Positions 1 through 8,062 of a stretch of DNA of 64,000 nucleotides are shown here, piece by piece. This stretch comes from Lonepinella sp042468235 (GTDB lineage: Bacteria; Pseudomonadota; Gammaproteobacteria; Enterobacterales; Pasteurellaceae): NCBI RefSeq assembly GCF_042468235.1, contig NZ_CP170386.1:1426001-1490000 (forward strand), read 5' to 3'. The stretch's first letter is position 1, and every line of letters starts with the position of its first letter. The notes beneath the pieces were generated by a model. That model was not told where the DNA came from, did not search any database, and worked only from the letters and a program-made list of their open reading frames with translations. The translations under genes and the position numbers were made by a program.

Positions 1-250
1 AACCGTTTGAATTAATCGGAATGGTTTTTAACTCAATACCTAAATGCACGAAATCTTGTTCAGGTTTACTGCCCGCTTTTGCCCCTAAAGCCGTTTCGAT
101 TAATTGACCAACCCAACCTTTATCTCGTTTTAAATCAGGGGGAACAATAATGCCTAGTTCTTCCGCCAATTCGGCAAAGGTTAAGCCAGCAATAGCATTG
201 GCTCGTTGCAAAAGCTCTTGTTCAGTTTGTGGACTGTTGATATTTCTCAT
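1..250 (-). CDS. mutH: MutH, DNA mismatch repair endonuclease (N-terminal part)
   Basis: This is the N-terminal 83 codons of MutH; the rest lies beyond the window edge. MutH nicks the unmethylated strand at hemimethylated GATC sites after MutS-MutL has found a mismatch. The translation contains the family core around residues 49-77 (GQLIETALGAKAGSK), followed by Asp66, Glu73 and Lys75, which keep the D-x6-E-x-K spacing of the catalytic site known from the E. coli enzyme. The start ATG at 250 lies one base past the ogt stop codon, so the two repair genes are probably co-transcribed and translationally linked. Identification is firm from the motif; completeness cannot be judged. Confidence 0.93.
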   Translation of the reverse strand, partial: MRNINSPQTEQELLQRANAIAGLTFAELAEELGIIVPPDLKRDKGWVGQLIETALGAKAGSKPEQDFVHLGIELKTIPINSNG

Positions 251-251
251 C

Positions 252-788
252 TTAAAGTGCGGTGTATTTTTTCAATAATTTTTGTTTAACATATTCGACA
301 CCCTTATTGACATAAGGGATCTGTTCTAAATCTAATAAATAGCGTTTGGTGGGTAAGCCGCCACCAAACCCCGTTAATTGGCGATCTTTGCCTAGCACAC
401 GATGACAAGGAATAATAATGCTGATCGGATTGCGTCCCACTGCACCACCTACCGCTCGTACTGCTTTAGGGTTATTTATCTGTTGAGCTAATTCACCATA
501 GCTTAAATCTTTGCCATAGGGAATCTGACGTAATGCTTGCCAAATTTGTTGTTGAAATAACGTCCCTTTGGGAGCTAAAGGAATCTCTGCAAAGGTTTCT
601 GGTTGACCTTGAAAATAACGTTCAAGTGCGGTGCAAATTTGTTGAAAAATGGCTAAATCAGGTTGATAGTGCCAGTTAGGATTGGGGGCAATTTGTTCAA
701 GCTCAAAGTCTAAATGGGTGAGCCGATCATTTTCTGCTAAGATTAATAGTCTGCCAATGGGGGAAGCGTAATAGCAATAGTCGATCAT
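252..788 (-). CDS. ogt: Methylated-DNA--protein-cysteine methyltransferase Ogt
   Basis: This is a suicide DNA repair protein that takes the methyl group from O6-methylguanine or O4-methylthymine onto its own cysteine. The acceptor motif PCHRV is at residues 127-131 with Cys128 as acceptor, preceded by the helix-turn-helix region and the RAVGGAVGRNP segment typical of the C-terminal domain. At 178 residues it has the length of Ogt rather than the larger Ada fusion. It is followed after one base by mutH, forming a small repair operon. Two Pasteurellaceae uptake signals lie in or beside the gene, near 253 and 627. Confidence 0.93.
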   Translation of the reverse strand: MIDYCYYASPIGRLLILAENDRLTHLDFELEQIAPNPNWHYQPDLAIFQQICTALERYFQGQPETFAEIPLAPKGTLFQQQIWQALRQIPYGKDLSYGELAQQINNPKAVRAVGGAVGRNPISIIIPCHRVLGKDRQLTGFGGGLPTKRYLLDLEQIPYVNKGVEYVKQKLLKKYTAL

Positions 789-798
789 GGTTATTCAA

Positions 799-824
799 TA
801 AAAAAGGGCGTAAAAGTTACGCCC
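799..824 (-). terminator. Terminator of fadL
   Basis: The arms GGGCGTAA and TTACGCCC form an 8-bp stem with a 3-base loop. On the minus strand the hairpin is followed directly by a run of T. It sits between the fadL stop and the ogt start and would end fadL transcription. Confidence 0.8.
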
Positions 825-848
825 GATTATATGCTAATTTGTGATCAA

Positions 849-2204
849 TTAGAAACGATAGTTTAAGTTTAAGCCGTAAAGGTTGGCAGTGGCTTTTACT
901 TTCACATCAGTCACGATTTTACCAGCAGAAGTGATAAGTTCTTCTTTAAAGCTATTGTTTGAACCACGTAAGTGAGCAAAACCAACATCAACAGAAAGAT
1001 CCGGGGTAAAACGATAGGTTGCTCCTAGGCTGTACCATACACGGTTAGTATCTGGAATTGAGATAGAATGATGTTCATTTGCCGCGGTTTCATCATAGGC
1101 AATACCCGCACGTACGGTTAATGCATCAGTTGCATGATAAGTAGCACCGATGGCTAAACGTGAACTATCACGATATTTTTCGGTTTTTTGGAATAATTCT
1201 TTACCTGAAGAACCTACCGCACGTAATTCTTTAAATTTAGACCATTCGGTATATTTCCAGCTATAGTGGAAAGCAAATTTATCGGTCACTTGATGGAAAC
1301 CAGAGAATTCCCAGTAGGCTGGTAATGGTAAGGTTAATGAACCGGGTTGATTGCCTTGAGAATATGTACCAATGGCGGCACCAGCATCGCTGTAATCACC
1401 GTCAAAATCAATATCTACTTTAGCATGGTAAGCTAAACCGAAACGACTACGTTCAGTGATTTGCCACATTAAACCAGCGTTCCATCCAAATCCCCATTTA
1501 TCCCCTTCGATTTTACGCAGAGTAGCTGTTGATGGGTTAGCTGCTGCATTTCGTGCAGCTGTTAATGCTGCTTGAGCTCCAACAGCATTTCCAGCTGCTG
1601 CATATTGTCGAGCGGTGGCGGCATAAACACCAGCACTTGCCACGCCTAAACGACGTTCCACTGTAGCATCGGCATAAACCGCATTAAAACCTAAGCCAAA
1701 AGCAAGGTTATCTAAAATTTTATAAGAACCACTTAAATTAAAATTTAAGGCGGTTAAGTCTGTTTTACCTGCAATAAAACCAGCCGAATAATTATCATCA
1801 TATTCTGTGGCTAAACCATAGTTAACGTTTAATCCACCACCCACAGCAAATTTATCATTGAGCGGAGCAACAAAATAGATATTTGGTACTGCTGCACTTT
1901 TCGCTATATTTTTAGCATCTGCATTCGTATCTAACCCCGTTCCATATAATGTTGTACCGTAAATATCAATATTCGGATCCACATAAATTGCACCTAGTGA
2001 AATTTCAGGACGTTTAAATAAACTCATTAATGCAGGGTTAGTTGCTACCACGCCAGCATTATCCGCAATAGCGGCTTCACCCGCATAAGCACGACCTAAA
2101 CCAGAAGTTGAAATTTCAGCTAATTGAAATGCAGCAGCATTAGCTGCACCAGTTGCTACTAACAAAGCAGAAGATAATAAAGTTTTTGTAAAAAGATTTT
2201 TCAT
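849..2204 (-). CDS. fadL: FadL/OmpP1-type outer membrane long-chain fatty acid transporter
   Basis: This is an outer membrane beta-barrel of the FadL family (called P1 in Haemophilus), which moves hydrophobic compounds, classically long-chain fatty acids, across the outer membrane. A signal peptide covers residues 1-23 (cleavage after ANA). The mature N-terminus carries the family hatch segment SGLGRAYAGEAA and the NPA motif at 56-58. The protein ends in Tyr-Arg-Phe, as barrels do. Residues about 187-228 form an Ala-rich, low-complexity stretch that looks like an expanded surface loop. It is divergent from yfcZ, the same arrangement as in E. coli, and has its own terminator at 799-824. Confidence 0.9.
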   Translation of the reverse strand: MKNLFTKTLLSSALLVATGAANAAAFQLAEISTSGLGRAYAGEAAIADNAGVVATNPALMSLFKRPEISLGAIYVDPNIDIYGTTLYGTGLDTNADAKNIAKSAAVPNIYFVAPLNDKFAVGGGLNVNYGLATEYDDNYSAGFIAGKTDLTALNFNLSGSYKILDNLAFGLGFNAVYADATVERRLGVASAGVYAATARQYAAAGNAVGAQAALTAARNAAANPSTATLRKIEGDKWGFGWNAGLMWQITERSRFGLAYHAKVDIDFDGDYSDAGAAIGTYSQGNQPGSLTLPLPAYWEFSGFHQVTDKFAFHYSWKYTEWSKFKELRAVGSSGKELFQKTEKYRDSSRLAIGATYHATDALTVRAGIAYDETAANEHHSISIPDTNRVWYSLGATYRFTPDLSVDVGFAHLRGSNNSFKEELITSAGKIVTDVKVKATANLYGLNLNYRF

Positions 2205-2385
2205 TGATTTTCCTAGAAAATTATTAACACAAGAGAAAAAAACAGTCGAATTCTAATGAACGCTAATAGATAGTTCAATCTTTTTTACCAATAAACCATC
2301 TGTTCAGACCAGTAGTAAAAAATCATATTACATCCTAAAATATTAGTGATAAACTCTGCTAAAACGATTTAACAAAGGAAAAAAT

Positions 2386-2679
2386 ATGTCGAGTAATTTA
2401 ATTCAACGCATTGAACAAACTAGCCGTTGCGGTTCAAAATCTAAAGCCAATAGTTTTTTAGACGGATCTGAAAGTGCCACGCAAATTTCACAAAATTTTC
2501 CGACTCAACAAGATGCAGAACAGGCTTTACAATATTTCATACAAAAAGCCAAACAAGTCGAAAGTGAGCCTTGTGAAATTCACAGTGATATCCAACCAAT
2601 AGAAAATAATGTTGTACTACATCTAAAAATTGTCTTTTGTTGTGAAGTAGAAGCCATCTTATTTCAGATGAAAATTTGA
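2386..2679 (+). CDS. yfcZ: YfcZ/YiiS family protein (DUF406)
   Basis: This is a 97-residue protein of the YfcZ/YiiS family, whose function is not established. The sequence matches the family in its central VESEPC segment and in the C-terminal FCCEVEAILFQ stretch. It has no signal peptide and should be cytoplasmic. It stands divergent to fadL, as yfcZ does in E. coli, which supports the assignment and hints at a shared control region in the 180 bases between them. A good ribosome site (AAAGGA) lies just before the ATG. Confidence 0.82.
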   Translation: MSSNLIQRIEQTSRCGSKSKANSFLDGSESATQISQNFPTQQDAEQALQYFIQKAKQVESEPCEIHSDIQPIENNVVLHLKIVFCCEVEAILFQMKI

Positions 2680-2808
2680 TGTTGTTATAATTTTTTACCG
2701 TTTTTCATGCGAATTTGATCTAAAAATTTTTTCAAAAAATATTGTAAATATTCAAATTATCGTGTTAAATCTGCATTAATTATAGGGTTTTTATTTCTAG
2801 GTTTTATT

Positions 2809-3645
2809 ATGTGTCAGTTATTAGGGATGAATTGCAATACACCAACAGATATTGTGTTTTCATTTGAGGGTTTTCGCCGTCGTGCAGGTTTAACAGATAG
2901 TCATTCGGATGGCTTTGGAATCGCTTTTTTTGAGGGCAAGGGAGTACGTATTTTTCGGGATAATCGTCCTGCCGCATTATCTCCGATTGGTGACTGCGTT
3001 AAACAATATAACATTAAATCATTAAACGTCATTGCACATATTCGTAAAGCAACGCAAGGTAGCGTGGATATTGAAAATACCCACCCCTTTATTCGTGAAA
3101 TTTGGGGTGAAAATTGGGTATTTGCGCATAATGGTAATTTGCATAATTTACCGGATATGACTGGGCGTTTTTGCCAACCGATTGGTTCAACAGATTCCGA
3201 AGCCGCATTTTGTTATATGGCAGAATTCTTAAAAAAACGTTTTTCCCGTAAACCAGCAGAACAAGAAATCTTTGCTGCCGTGCAAGAAGTGACGGATTTT
3301 TTATCCCAACATGGTACTTTTAATTTTATTCTATCGAATGGTGAATGGATGATCGGGCATTGTGCTACAAATCTCCATTATCTTACTCGCCAAGCCCCTT
3401 TTGGCAAAGCTCAGCGTATTGACGATGAAGGTGTAATTGATTTTAATGATTATGCCAAAGACGGTGATAAAGTAACTATTATTGCCACTTTTCCATTAAC
3501 CAAAGATGAAAAATGGACCAAAATGCTCAGTGGCGGTTTTGTGTTTTTTAAAAATGGTGAAAAAGTTAAAGAAATTATTGGTATTGAAAAAGCTATTGTT
3601 GATGATGGTACTTTGGGAGATCATGTAATGAATGACTGCTTATAA
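2809..3645 (+). CDS. yafJ: Class II glutamine amidotransferase, YafJ family
   Basis: This is an N-terminal nucleophile (Ntn) hydrolase of the class II glutamine amidotransferase fold. The catalytic Cys is residue 2, exposed after removal of Met (MCQLLGMN). Other family marks are HIRKATQG, the NTHPF motif and the FAHNGNL segment that forms the oxyanion region. At 278 residues it is only the glutaminase domain, with no synthase partner fused, as in E. coli YafJ. The acceptor substrate is unknown. The gene is followed by a hairpin at 3674-3697 and then the DnaA-box region. Confidence 0.85.
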   Translation: MCQLLGMNCNTPTDIVFSFEGFRRRAGLTDSHSDGFGIAFFEGKGVRIFRDNRPAALSPIGDCVKQYNIKSLNVIAHIRKATQGSVDIENTHPFIREIWGENWVFAHNGNLHNLPDMTGRFCQPIGSTDSEAAFCYMAEFLKKRFSRKPAEQEIFAAVQEVTDFLSQHGTFNFILSNGEWMIGHCATNLHYLTRQAPFGKAQRIDDEGVIDFNDYAKDGDKVTIIATFPLTKDEKWTKMLSGGFVFFKNGEKVKEIIGIEKAIVDDGTLGDHVMNDCL

Positions 3646-3673
3646 CCTCGTACAGCTACGCCATAGCATGAGT

Positions 3674-3697
3674 AACCCTACACAAAAGTGTAGGGTT
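3674..3697 (+). terminator. Hairpin after yafJ, related to a palindromic repeat family
   Basis: The arms AACCCTACAC and GTGTAGGGTT form a perfect 10-bp stem around AAAA. There is only a weak T run, so it may be a mild terminator. The arm resembles the outer arms of the repeat element at 7338-7445 and 13459-13566. Confidence 0.6.
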
Positions 3698-3857
3698 AAT
3701 TGTATGGTTAAAAAATAAGCTGCTCTTATTGACTTTCTTGTGATTTTATCTTTTGCTTTAGCCCATCATTCTATCTCATTGAATATTAACAATAAAATAT
3801 CATGTCTCAATTAAGTGATGAGAGTTCTTCTCTTTTATTATTAAATCAGTCACAATT

Positions 3858-4105
3858 TTATCCACAGTGAGATGGAATAAACCTCTTGGTTGAGTTTAAT
3901 TTCATCAACTATGTAAAACTATACAGGGGCAATTTGTGCATTGTTTTGTGGATAAGTGCGGTGTAATTTTTTTATTATTTTTTATGTTTAAACTTTAAAC
4001 AAAAATCAAAAAATACCTTGTTTAATAAAATATTGTTGATATTTTAAAAGGGTTATTTTGCATTATACAATCGTTTTTCCCGATTTATACACAGAGTTAT
4101 ACACA
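3858..4105. other. Cluster of four consensus DnaA boxes in a 575-base intergenic region
   Basis: Four perfect matches to TTATNCACA occur between yafJ and rppH: TTATCCACA at 3858-3866, its complement at 3947-3955, and TTATACACA at 4085-4093 and 4097-4105. A very AT-rich stretch (3961-4070) lies between the second and third. One near-match, TTATACAAT, lies near 4063. GATC sites are scarce, unlike an enterobacterial oriC. The rest of the 575 bases holds only the yafJ hairpin, one uptake signal (3955) and the rppH upstream region. It could be a replication origin, a DnaA-titrating site or a DnaA-controlled promoter. Confidence 0.6.
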
Positions 4106-4220
4106 ATAGTAATAATAAGGCATCATAAAGATAAAAATCCATATAGTGTTGGCTAAAATCCCAGATTGTGCCATAATTCCACACTATATTTCAGATCAAA
4201 ATAATTAAGGGTAAACGATA

Positions 4221-4835
4221 GTGATCGATTCCGATGGCTACCGTCCGAATGTTGGCATTGTCATTTGTAATCAAAATGGACAAGTGCTGTGGGCAAAAAG
4301 GTACGGACAAAATTCGTGGCAATTTCCGCAAGGGGGGATCAATGATAATGAAACTCCCGAACAAGCCATGTATCGTGAATTGTATGAAGAAGTGGGGTTA
4401 AGCAAGAAAGATGTGCGTATCGTTTGTTCTTCAAAACATTGGTTACGTTATAAATTGCCGAAACGCTTATTACGTCATGATAGCAAACCGATATGCATAG
4501 GACAAAAGCAAAAGTGGTTTTTATTGCAATTAATGATTGATGAAAATACGATTGATATGAATTGTAGTAAGACCCCTGAATTTGATGGTTGGCGTTGGGT
4601 CAGTTTTTGGTATCCCGTGCGTCAGGTGGTGTCTTTTAAACGTGAAGTCTATCGTAAAGCAATGAAAGAGTTTGCTTCAGCATTATTTGATTCACACAAG
4701 CCAGATATGTTACAAAAAATACCTCAGTTAAAAGTCGAACAGGCTCTGTCAACAGATAAGCCAAAAGACGTGCCGAATAGATCCCCTTATTATCATAGAT
4801 CTCAACAAAAATCCAAGAAAAAACGGAGATATTAA
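4221..4835 (+). CDS. rppH: RNA pyrophosphohydrolase RppH
   Basis: This is a Nudix hydrolase that removes pyrophosphate from the 5' end of triphosphorylated RNA and so starts mRNA decay. The Nudix box is complete at residues 38-60, from the GG pair to REL..EE.G. The N-terminus (IDSDGYRPNVGIVI) and the QFPQGG segment are those of RppH. At 204 residues it is longer than the E. coli protein, with a basic, low-complexity tail after about residue 165. The start is GTG, with AAGGG about nine bases upstream. The stop is followed after one base by the next gene, so it heads an operon running through lgt and probably thyA. Confidence 0.93.
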   Translation: MIDSDGYRPNVGIVICNQNGQVLWAKRYGQNSWQFPQGGINDNETPEQAMYRELYEEVGLSKKDVRIVCSSKHWLRYKLPKRLLRHDSKPICIGQKQKWFLLQLMIDENTIDMNCSKTPEFDGWRWVSFWYPVRQVVSFKREVYRKAMKEFASALFDSHKPDMLQKIPQLKVEQALSTDKPKDVPNRSPYYHRSQQKSKKKRRY

Positions 4836-4836
4836 G

Positions 4837-5628
4837 ATGCTTGAGTTTTTATTAATTTGCCTTATCGTGGGCTGTGTAGTCGGTTTTTTAGCCGGCTTAT
4901 TTGGTATCGGTGGCGGTTTAGTGATTGTGCCGGTGTTAGTGTATTTATTGCCTATGATGGGTATTCCCGATCATATGCTGATGTCGGTGGCATTAGGCAC
5001 ATCATTTACCACGATTATTATTACGGGAGCATCTTCCGCCTATAATCATTATAAATCAGGTAATATTATTTGGTCATCCTTAAAAGTTTTTGCGCCGTCT
5101 ATTATGGTAGCAACCTATTTAGCCAGTTTTTTTGTCAGCCAGCTACCCAAAGCCTATTCCAGTAAAATTTTTGCTTGTTTGGTGGTGTATTTAGCGATCA
5201 AAATGATCTTATCAGCCAAATCTAAAATGCAAAATAAACCGCTAACGACGCAATCCGCCATTATTGGTGGGGGATTGATTGGTATTGCTTCAAGTTTTGC
5301 TGGTATTGGTGGTGGCGGTTTTATTGTGCCATTTTTAAATGCTCGTGGTTATGAAATGAAACAAGCCATTGGTTCATCTTCGTTTTGTGGTATGTTACTG
5401 GCTATTTCAGGTTCATTAAGTTATATTTCAAGTGGTTGGAACCTAGACAGTATGCCAGAATGGTCGTTAGGTTATGTTTATCTACCAGCGGTATTAGGCA
5501 TTACCTTAACATCTATGTTTACCACCAAGTTAGGGGTAATGGTGACGAACCGTTTACCTGTTGTTACGTTAAAACGTTGTTTTGCGGTATTTTTGATTTT
5601 TGTTGCATTAAAAATGCTCATTAGCTAA
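4837..5628 (+). CDS. TSUP family (TauE/SafE-type) membrane transporter
   Basis: This is an integral membrane protein of the TauE/SafE permease family, which exports sulfite or organosulfur anions. The 263 residues hold about eight hydrophobic segments arranged as two related halves. Each half begins with a Gly-rich turn: GLFGIGGG near residue 20 and SFAGIGGGG near 152. The substrate cannot be read from the sequence. It begins one base after the rppH stop and ends 15 bases before lgt, so all three are co-transcribed. Confidence 0.85.
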   Translation: MLEFLLICLIVGCVVGFLAGLFGIGGGLVIVPVLVYLLPMMGIPDHMLMSVALGTSFTTIIITGASSAYNHYKSGNIIWSSLKVFAPSIMVATYLASFFVSQLPKAYSSKIFACLVVYLAIKMILSAKSKMQNKPLTTQSAIIGGGLIGIASSFAGIGGGGFIVPFLNARGYEMKQAIGSSSFCGMLLAISGSLSYISSGWNLDSMPEWSLGYVYLPAVLGITLTSMFTTKLGVMVTNRLPVVTLKRCFAVFLIFVALKMLIS

Positions 5629-5643
5629 TTTAAAAAGGAATTT

Positions 5644-6471
5644 ATGCACGATTTTATTCATTTACCTTATATTGATCCCATTGCCTTTTCGCTCGGTCCT
5701 ATCAGTTTACATTGGTATGGGATTATGTATTTATTGGGGTTTGGTTTTGCTTATTGGCTCGGTATGAAACGAGTAAAGCATTCGCAAGGCGATTGGAATA
5801 CAGATCAATTTGATCAACTGTTGTATAGCTGTTTTGCAGGCGTGATCTTAGGTGGTCGAGTTGGAGATGTTTTTTTCTATAGTTTTGATAAATTCCTACA
5901 GGATCCGTTATATTTATTTCGGATCTGGGAAGGCGGAATGTCTTTTCACGGTGGATTAATCGGTGTGATTGTGGCAATGATTTGGGTATCATTCTGTCAA
6001 AAACGCAGTTTCTGGCAAACCTCTGATTTAATTGCACCTCTTGTACCATTTGGTTTGGGCTTGGGTCGTTTAGGTAATTTTATCAATAACGAACTCTGGG
6101 GACGACCAGTAGAAAATCTGGATACAGTACCTTGGGCAATGTTCCCTTATGGTTATCAAGGCGATATTCCCTTGCACCCCTCTCAATTATATGAAGCTAT
6201 TTTAGAGGGCGTGGTGTTATTTGCTATTTTAAATTTATTTATTCGTAAACCTCGTCCAACAGGATCAGTTTCTGGTTTATTTTTAATTGGTTATGGTTGT
6301 TTTCGCTTCTTGGTGGAATATGTGCGAGAAATCGATCATCACGTTAACTCCACAACAGATTTGATTACCCGTGGTCAATTACTTTCTTTACCTATGATTA
6401 TTGGTGGAATTGCTATTATGGTTTGGGCATATCGCCGTTCTCATTCGGTGAAAAGTGCGGTTAAAAAATAA
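5644..6471 (+). CDS. lgt: Prolipoprotein diacylglyceryl transferase Lgt
   Basis: This inner membrane enzyme transfers diacylglycerol from phosphatidylglycerol to the lipobox cysteine of prolipoproteins, the first step of lipoprotein maturation. Its 275 residues carry seven hydrophobic segments, the FHGG motif near 101-104, and the family signature GRLGNFINNELWGRP at 141-155 with Arg142 and Asn145. Later lipoprotein steps are represented in the window by lspA at 11.2 kb; a predicted client is the lipoprotein at 50.2-51.5 kb. A strong AAAAGGAA ribosome site lies before the ATG. Confidence 0.95.
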   Translation: MHDFIHLPYIDPIAFSLGPISLHWYGIMYLLGFGFAYWLGMKRVKHSQGDWNTDQFDQLLYSCFAGVILGGRVGDVFFYSFDKFLQDPLYLFRIWEGGMSFHGGLIGVIVAMIWVSFCQKRSFWQTSDLIAPLVPFGLGLGRLGNFINNELWGRPVENLDTVPWAMFPYGYQGDIPLHPSQLYEAILEGVVLFAILNLFIRKPRPTGSVSGLFLIGYGCFRFLVEYVREIDHHVNSTTDLITRGQLLSLPMIIGGIAIMVWAYRRSHSVKSAVKK

Positions 6472-6481
6472 GGAATTTTGT

Positions 6482-7333
6482 ATGCAACAATATTTAAATT
6501 TATGCCAACGCATTATTAATGAAGGAACTTGGATTGAGAACGAGCGAACAGGAAAACGTTGTTTAACCGTAATCAATGCCGATCTGGAATATGATGTAGC
6601 GAATAATCAATTTCCGATTATTACCACCCGAAAAAGTTATTGGAAAGCTGCCATTGCAGAATTTTTAGGTTATATCCGCGGTTATGATAATGCCGCCGAT
6701 TTTCGCAAACTGGGAGCAAAAACTTGGGACGCTAATGCCAATGAAAATCAAGCATGGTTAAATAATCCGAACCGTAAAGGTACAGACGATATGGGACGGG
6801 TTTACGGTGTACAAGGAAGACGTTGGCAAAAGCCGAACGGCGAAACCGTCGATCAGTTGCGTAAAATCGTCAATCATTTGAGCAAAGGTATTGATGATCG
6901 TGGTGAGATATTAACGTTCCTCAATCCTGGTGAAATTGATCTCGGTTGTTTACGCCCTTGTATGTACAATCATACCTTTTCTTTATTGGGCGACACGCTT
7001 TATTTAACCAGTTATCAGCGTTCTTGTGATGTGCCATTAGGCTTAAATTTTAATCAAATTCAAGTATTTACTTTCTTGGCGTTAATGGCACAGATTACGG
7101 GCAAAAAAGCGGGTCGTGCCTATCACAAAATTGTGAATGCCCATATTTATGAAGATCAGCTAGCGTTGATGCGTGATGTGCAGTTAAAACGTGAACCGTT
7201 TCCATCGCCGAAATTAGAGATTAATCCTGATATTAAAAGTCTTGAAGATTTGGAAACTTGGGTGACGATGGATGATTTTAATGTGGTGGGGTATGAGTGT
7301 CATGAGCCGATTAAGTATCCGTTTAGTGTTTAA
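6482..7333 (+). CDS. thyA: Thymidylate synthase ThyA
   Basis: This enzyme makes dTMP from dUMP using methylene-tetrahydrofolate. The start is the ATG at 6482, preceded by TAAGGA, rather than an in-frame upstream codon inside lgt; this gives 283 residues. The nucleophile is Cys160 (GCLRPC), followed by the dUMP-binding QRSCDVPLGLNFNQ region. The sequence closely resembles the somewhat long ThyA of Haemophilus, with ANENQAWLNNPNRKG forming the family insert. It starts 10 bases after lgt, the usual lgt-thyA pairing. A palindromic repeat follows five bases after its stop. Confidence 0.95.
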   Translation: MQQYLNLCQRIINEGTWIENERTGKRCLTVINADLEYDVANNQFPIITTRKSYWKAAIAEFLGYIRGYDNAADFRKLGAKTWDANANENQAWLNNPNRKGTDDMGRVYGVQGRRWQKPNGETVDQLRKIVNHLSKGIDDRGEILTFLNPGEIDLGCLRPCMYNHTFSLLGDTLYLTSYQRSCDVPLGLNFNQIQVFTFLALMAQITGKKAGRAYHKIVNAHIYEDQLALMRDVQLKREPFPSPKLEINPDIKSLEDLETWVTMDDFNVVGYECHEPIKYPFSV

Positions 7334-7337
7334 CATT

Positions 7338-7445
7338 CCTAGCACTGACGTACTAGGTTAAGTATGATATCGCTACTCCGTAGCGAGATGATAGATAAGA
7401 TGCGGAGCATCGTTAATTGCGTAACCCTGTACGAGAGTGCAGGGT
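7338..7445. repeat. 108-base modular palindromic intergenic element, copy 1
   Basis: This element has three palindromic modules. The left arm (7338-7360) pairs CCTAG with CTAGG around ACGT. A middle hairpin (GCTACTCCGTAGC) follows. Then comes a conserved core ATAAGATGCGGAGCATC and a right arm (7422-7444) pairing CCCTG with CAGGG. The same order occurs at 13459-13566. The left arm is the exact reverse complement, over 23 bases, of the right arm of that second copy. It lies between thyA and tadA and may act as a terminator or RNA-processing site. Confidence 0.75.
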
Positions 7446-7455
7446 GAAAAATATT

Positions 7456-7956
7456 ATGACCCAAACTGAACTCGACCAACACTTCATCACCCACGCCCTA
7501 ACACTTGCTCAAAAAGCTCAAGAGGCAGGTGAAATTCCCATTGGTGCCGTTTTAGTAGATGAAAATAACCACATCATCGGTGAGGGCTGGAATCAATCCA
7601 TTACCAACAACGATCCCACCGCTCATGCCGAAATAATCGCATTGCGTCAGGGGGCGGAAACTATCCAAAATTATCGTTTATTAAATACAACTCTCTATGT
7701 TACCTTAGAGCCTTGTACCATGTGTGCAGGAGCTATTTTACATAGTCGCATTAAACGCCTCGTTTTTGGAGCTTATGATTACAAAACGGGAGCAGTAGGA
7801 TCACGTTTTCATTTCTTTGATGATTATAAAATGAACCATGTTTTAGAAATTACAGGGGGGATTTTAGCGGAAAAGTGCGGTGAAAAATTGAGTGATTTTT
7901 TTAGACAACGACGTGAGCAGAAGAAACAGCAAAAATTAACCCAATCAATACGTTAA
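7456..7956 (+). CDS. tadA: tRNA-specific adenosine deaminase TadA
   Basis: TadA converts adenosine 34 of tRNA-Arg(ACG) to inosine. From the ATG at 7456 the protein has 166 residues with the zinc site H57-A-E59 and P-C87-x2-C90; Glu59 is the proton shuttle. The N-terminal AQKAQEAGEIPIGAVLV is typical. An upstream in-frame ATG exists at 7417, but the extra residues are encoded by the palindromic repeat, so the later start is preferred. One uptake signal lies inside the 3' part of the gene. Confidence 0.93.
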   Translation: MTQTELDQHFITHALTLAQKAQEAGEIPIGAVLVDENNHIIGEGWNQSITNNDPTAHAEIIALRQGAETIQNYRLLNTTLYVTLEPCTMCAGAILHSRIKRLVFGAYDYKTGAVGSRFHFFDDYKMNHVLEITGGILAEKCGEKLSDFFRQRREQKKQQKLTQSIR

Positions 7957-8062
7957 TCTGCCTTTAATATTCCATCATTTCAGCGTATAATGCGTGCATT
8001 CCTGTGTGTTAATTTTAGATTAATACGATCTCTTTTATTTAAATTTATAAATTGGTAAAAAT

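Noticed and set aside
3646..4220. Firm call of this region as oriC
   Set aside because: The DnaA boxes are real, but GATC sites are scarce and the usual neighbours are absent, so it is kept as a DnaA-box cluster only.
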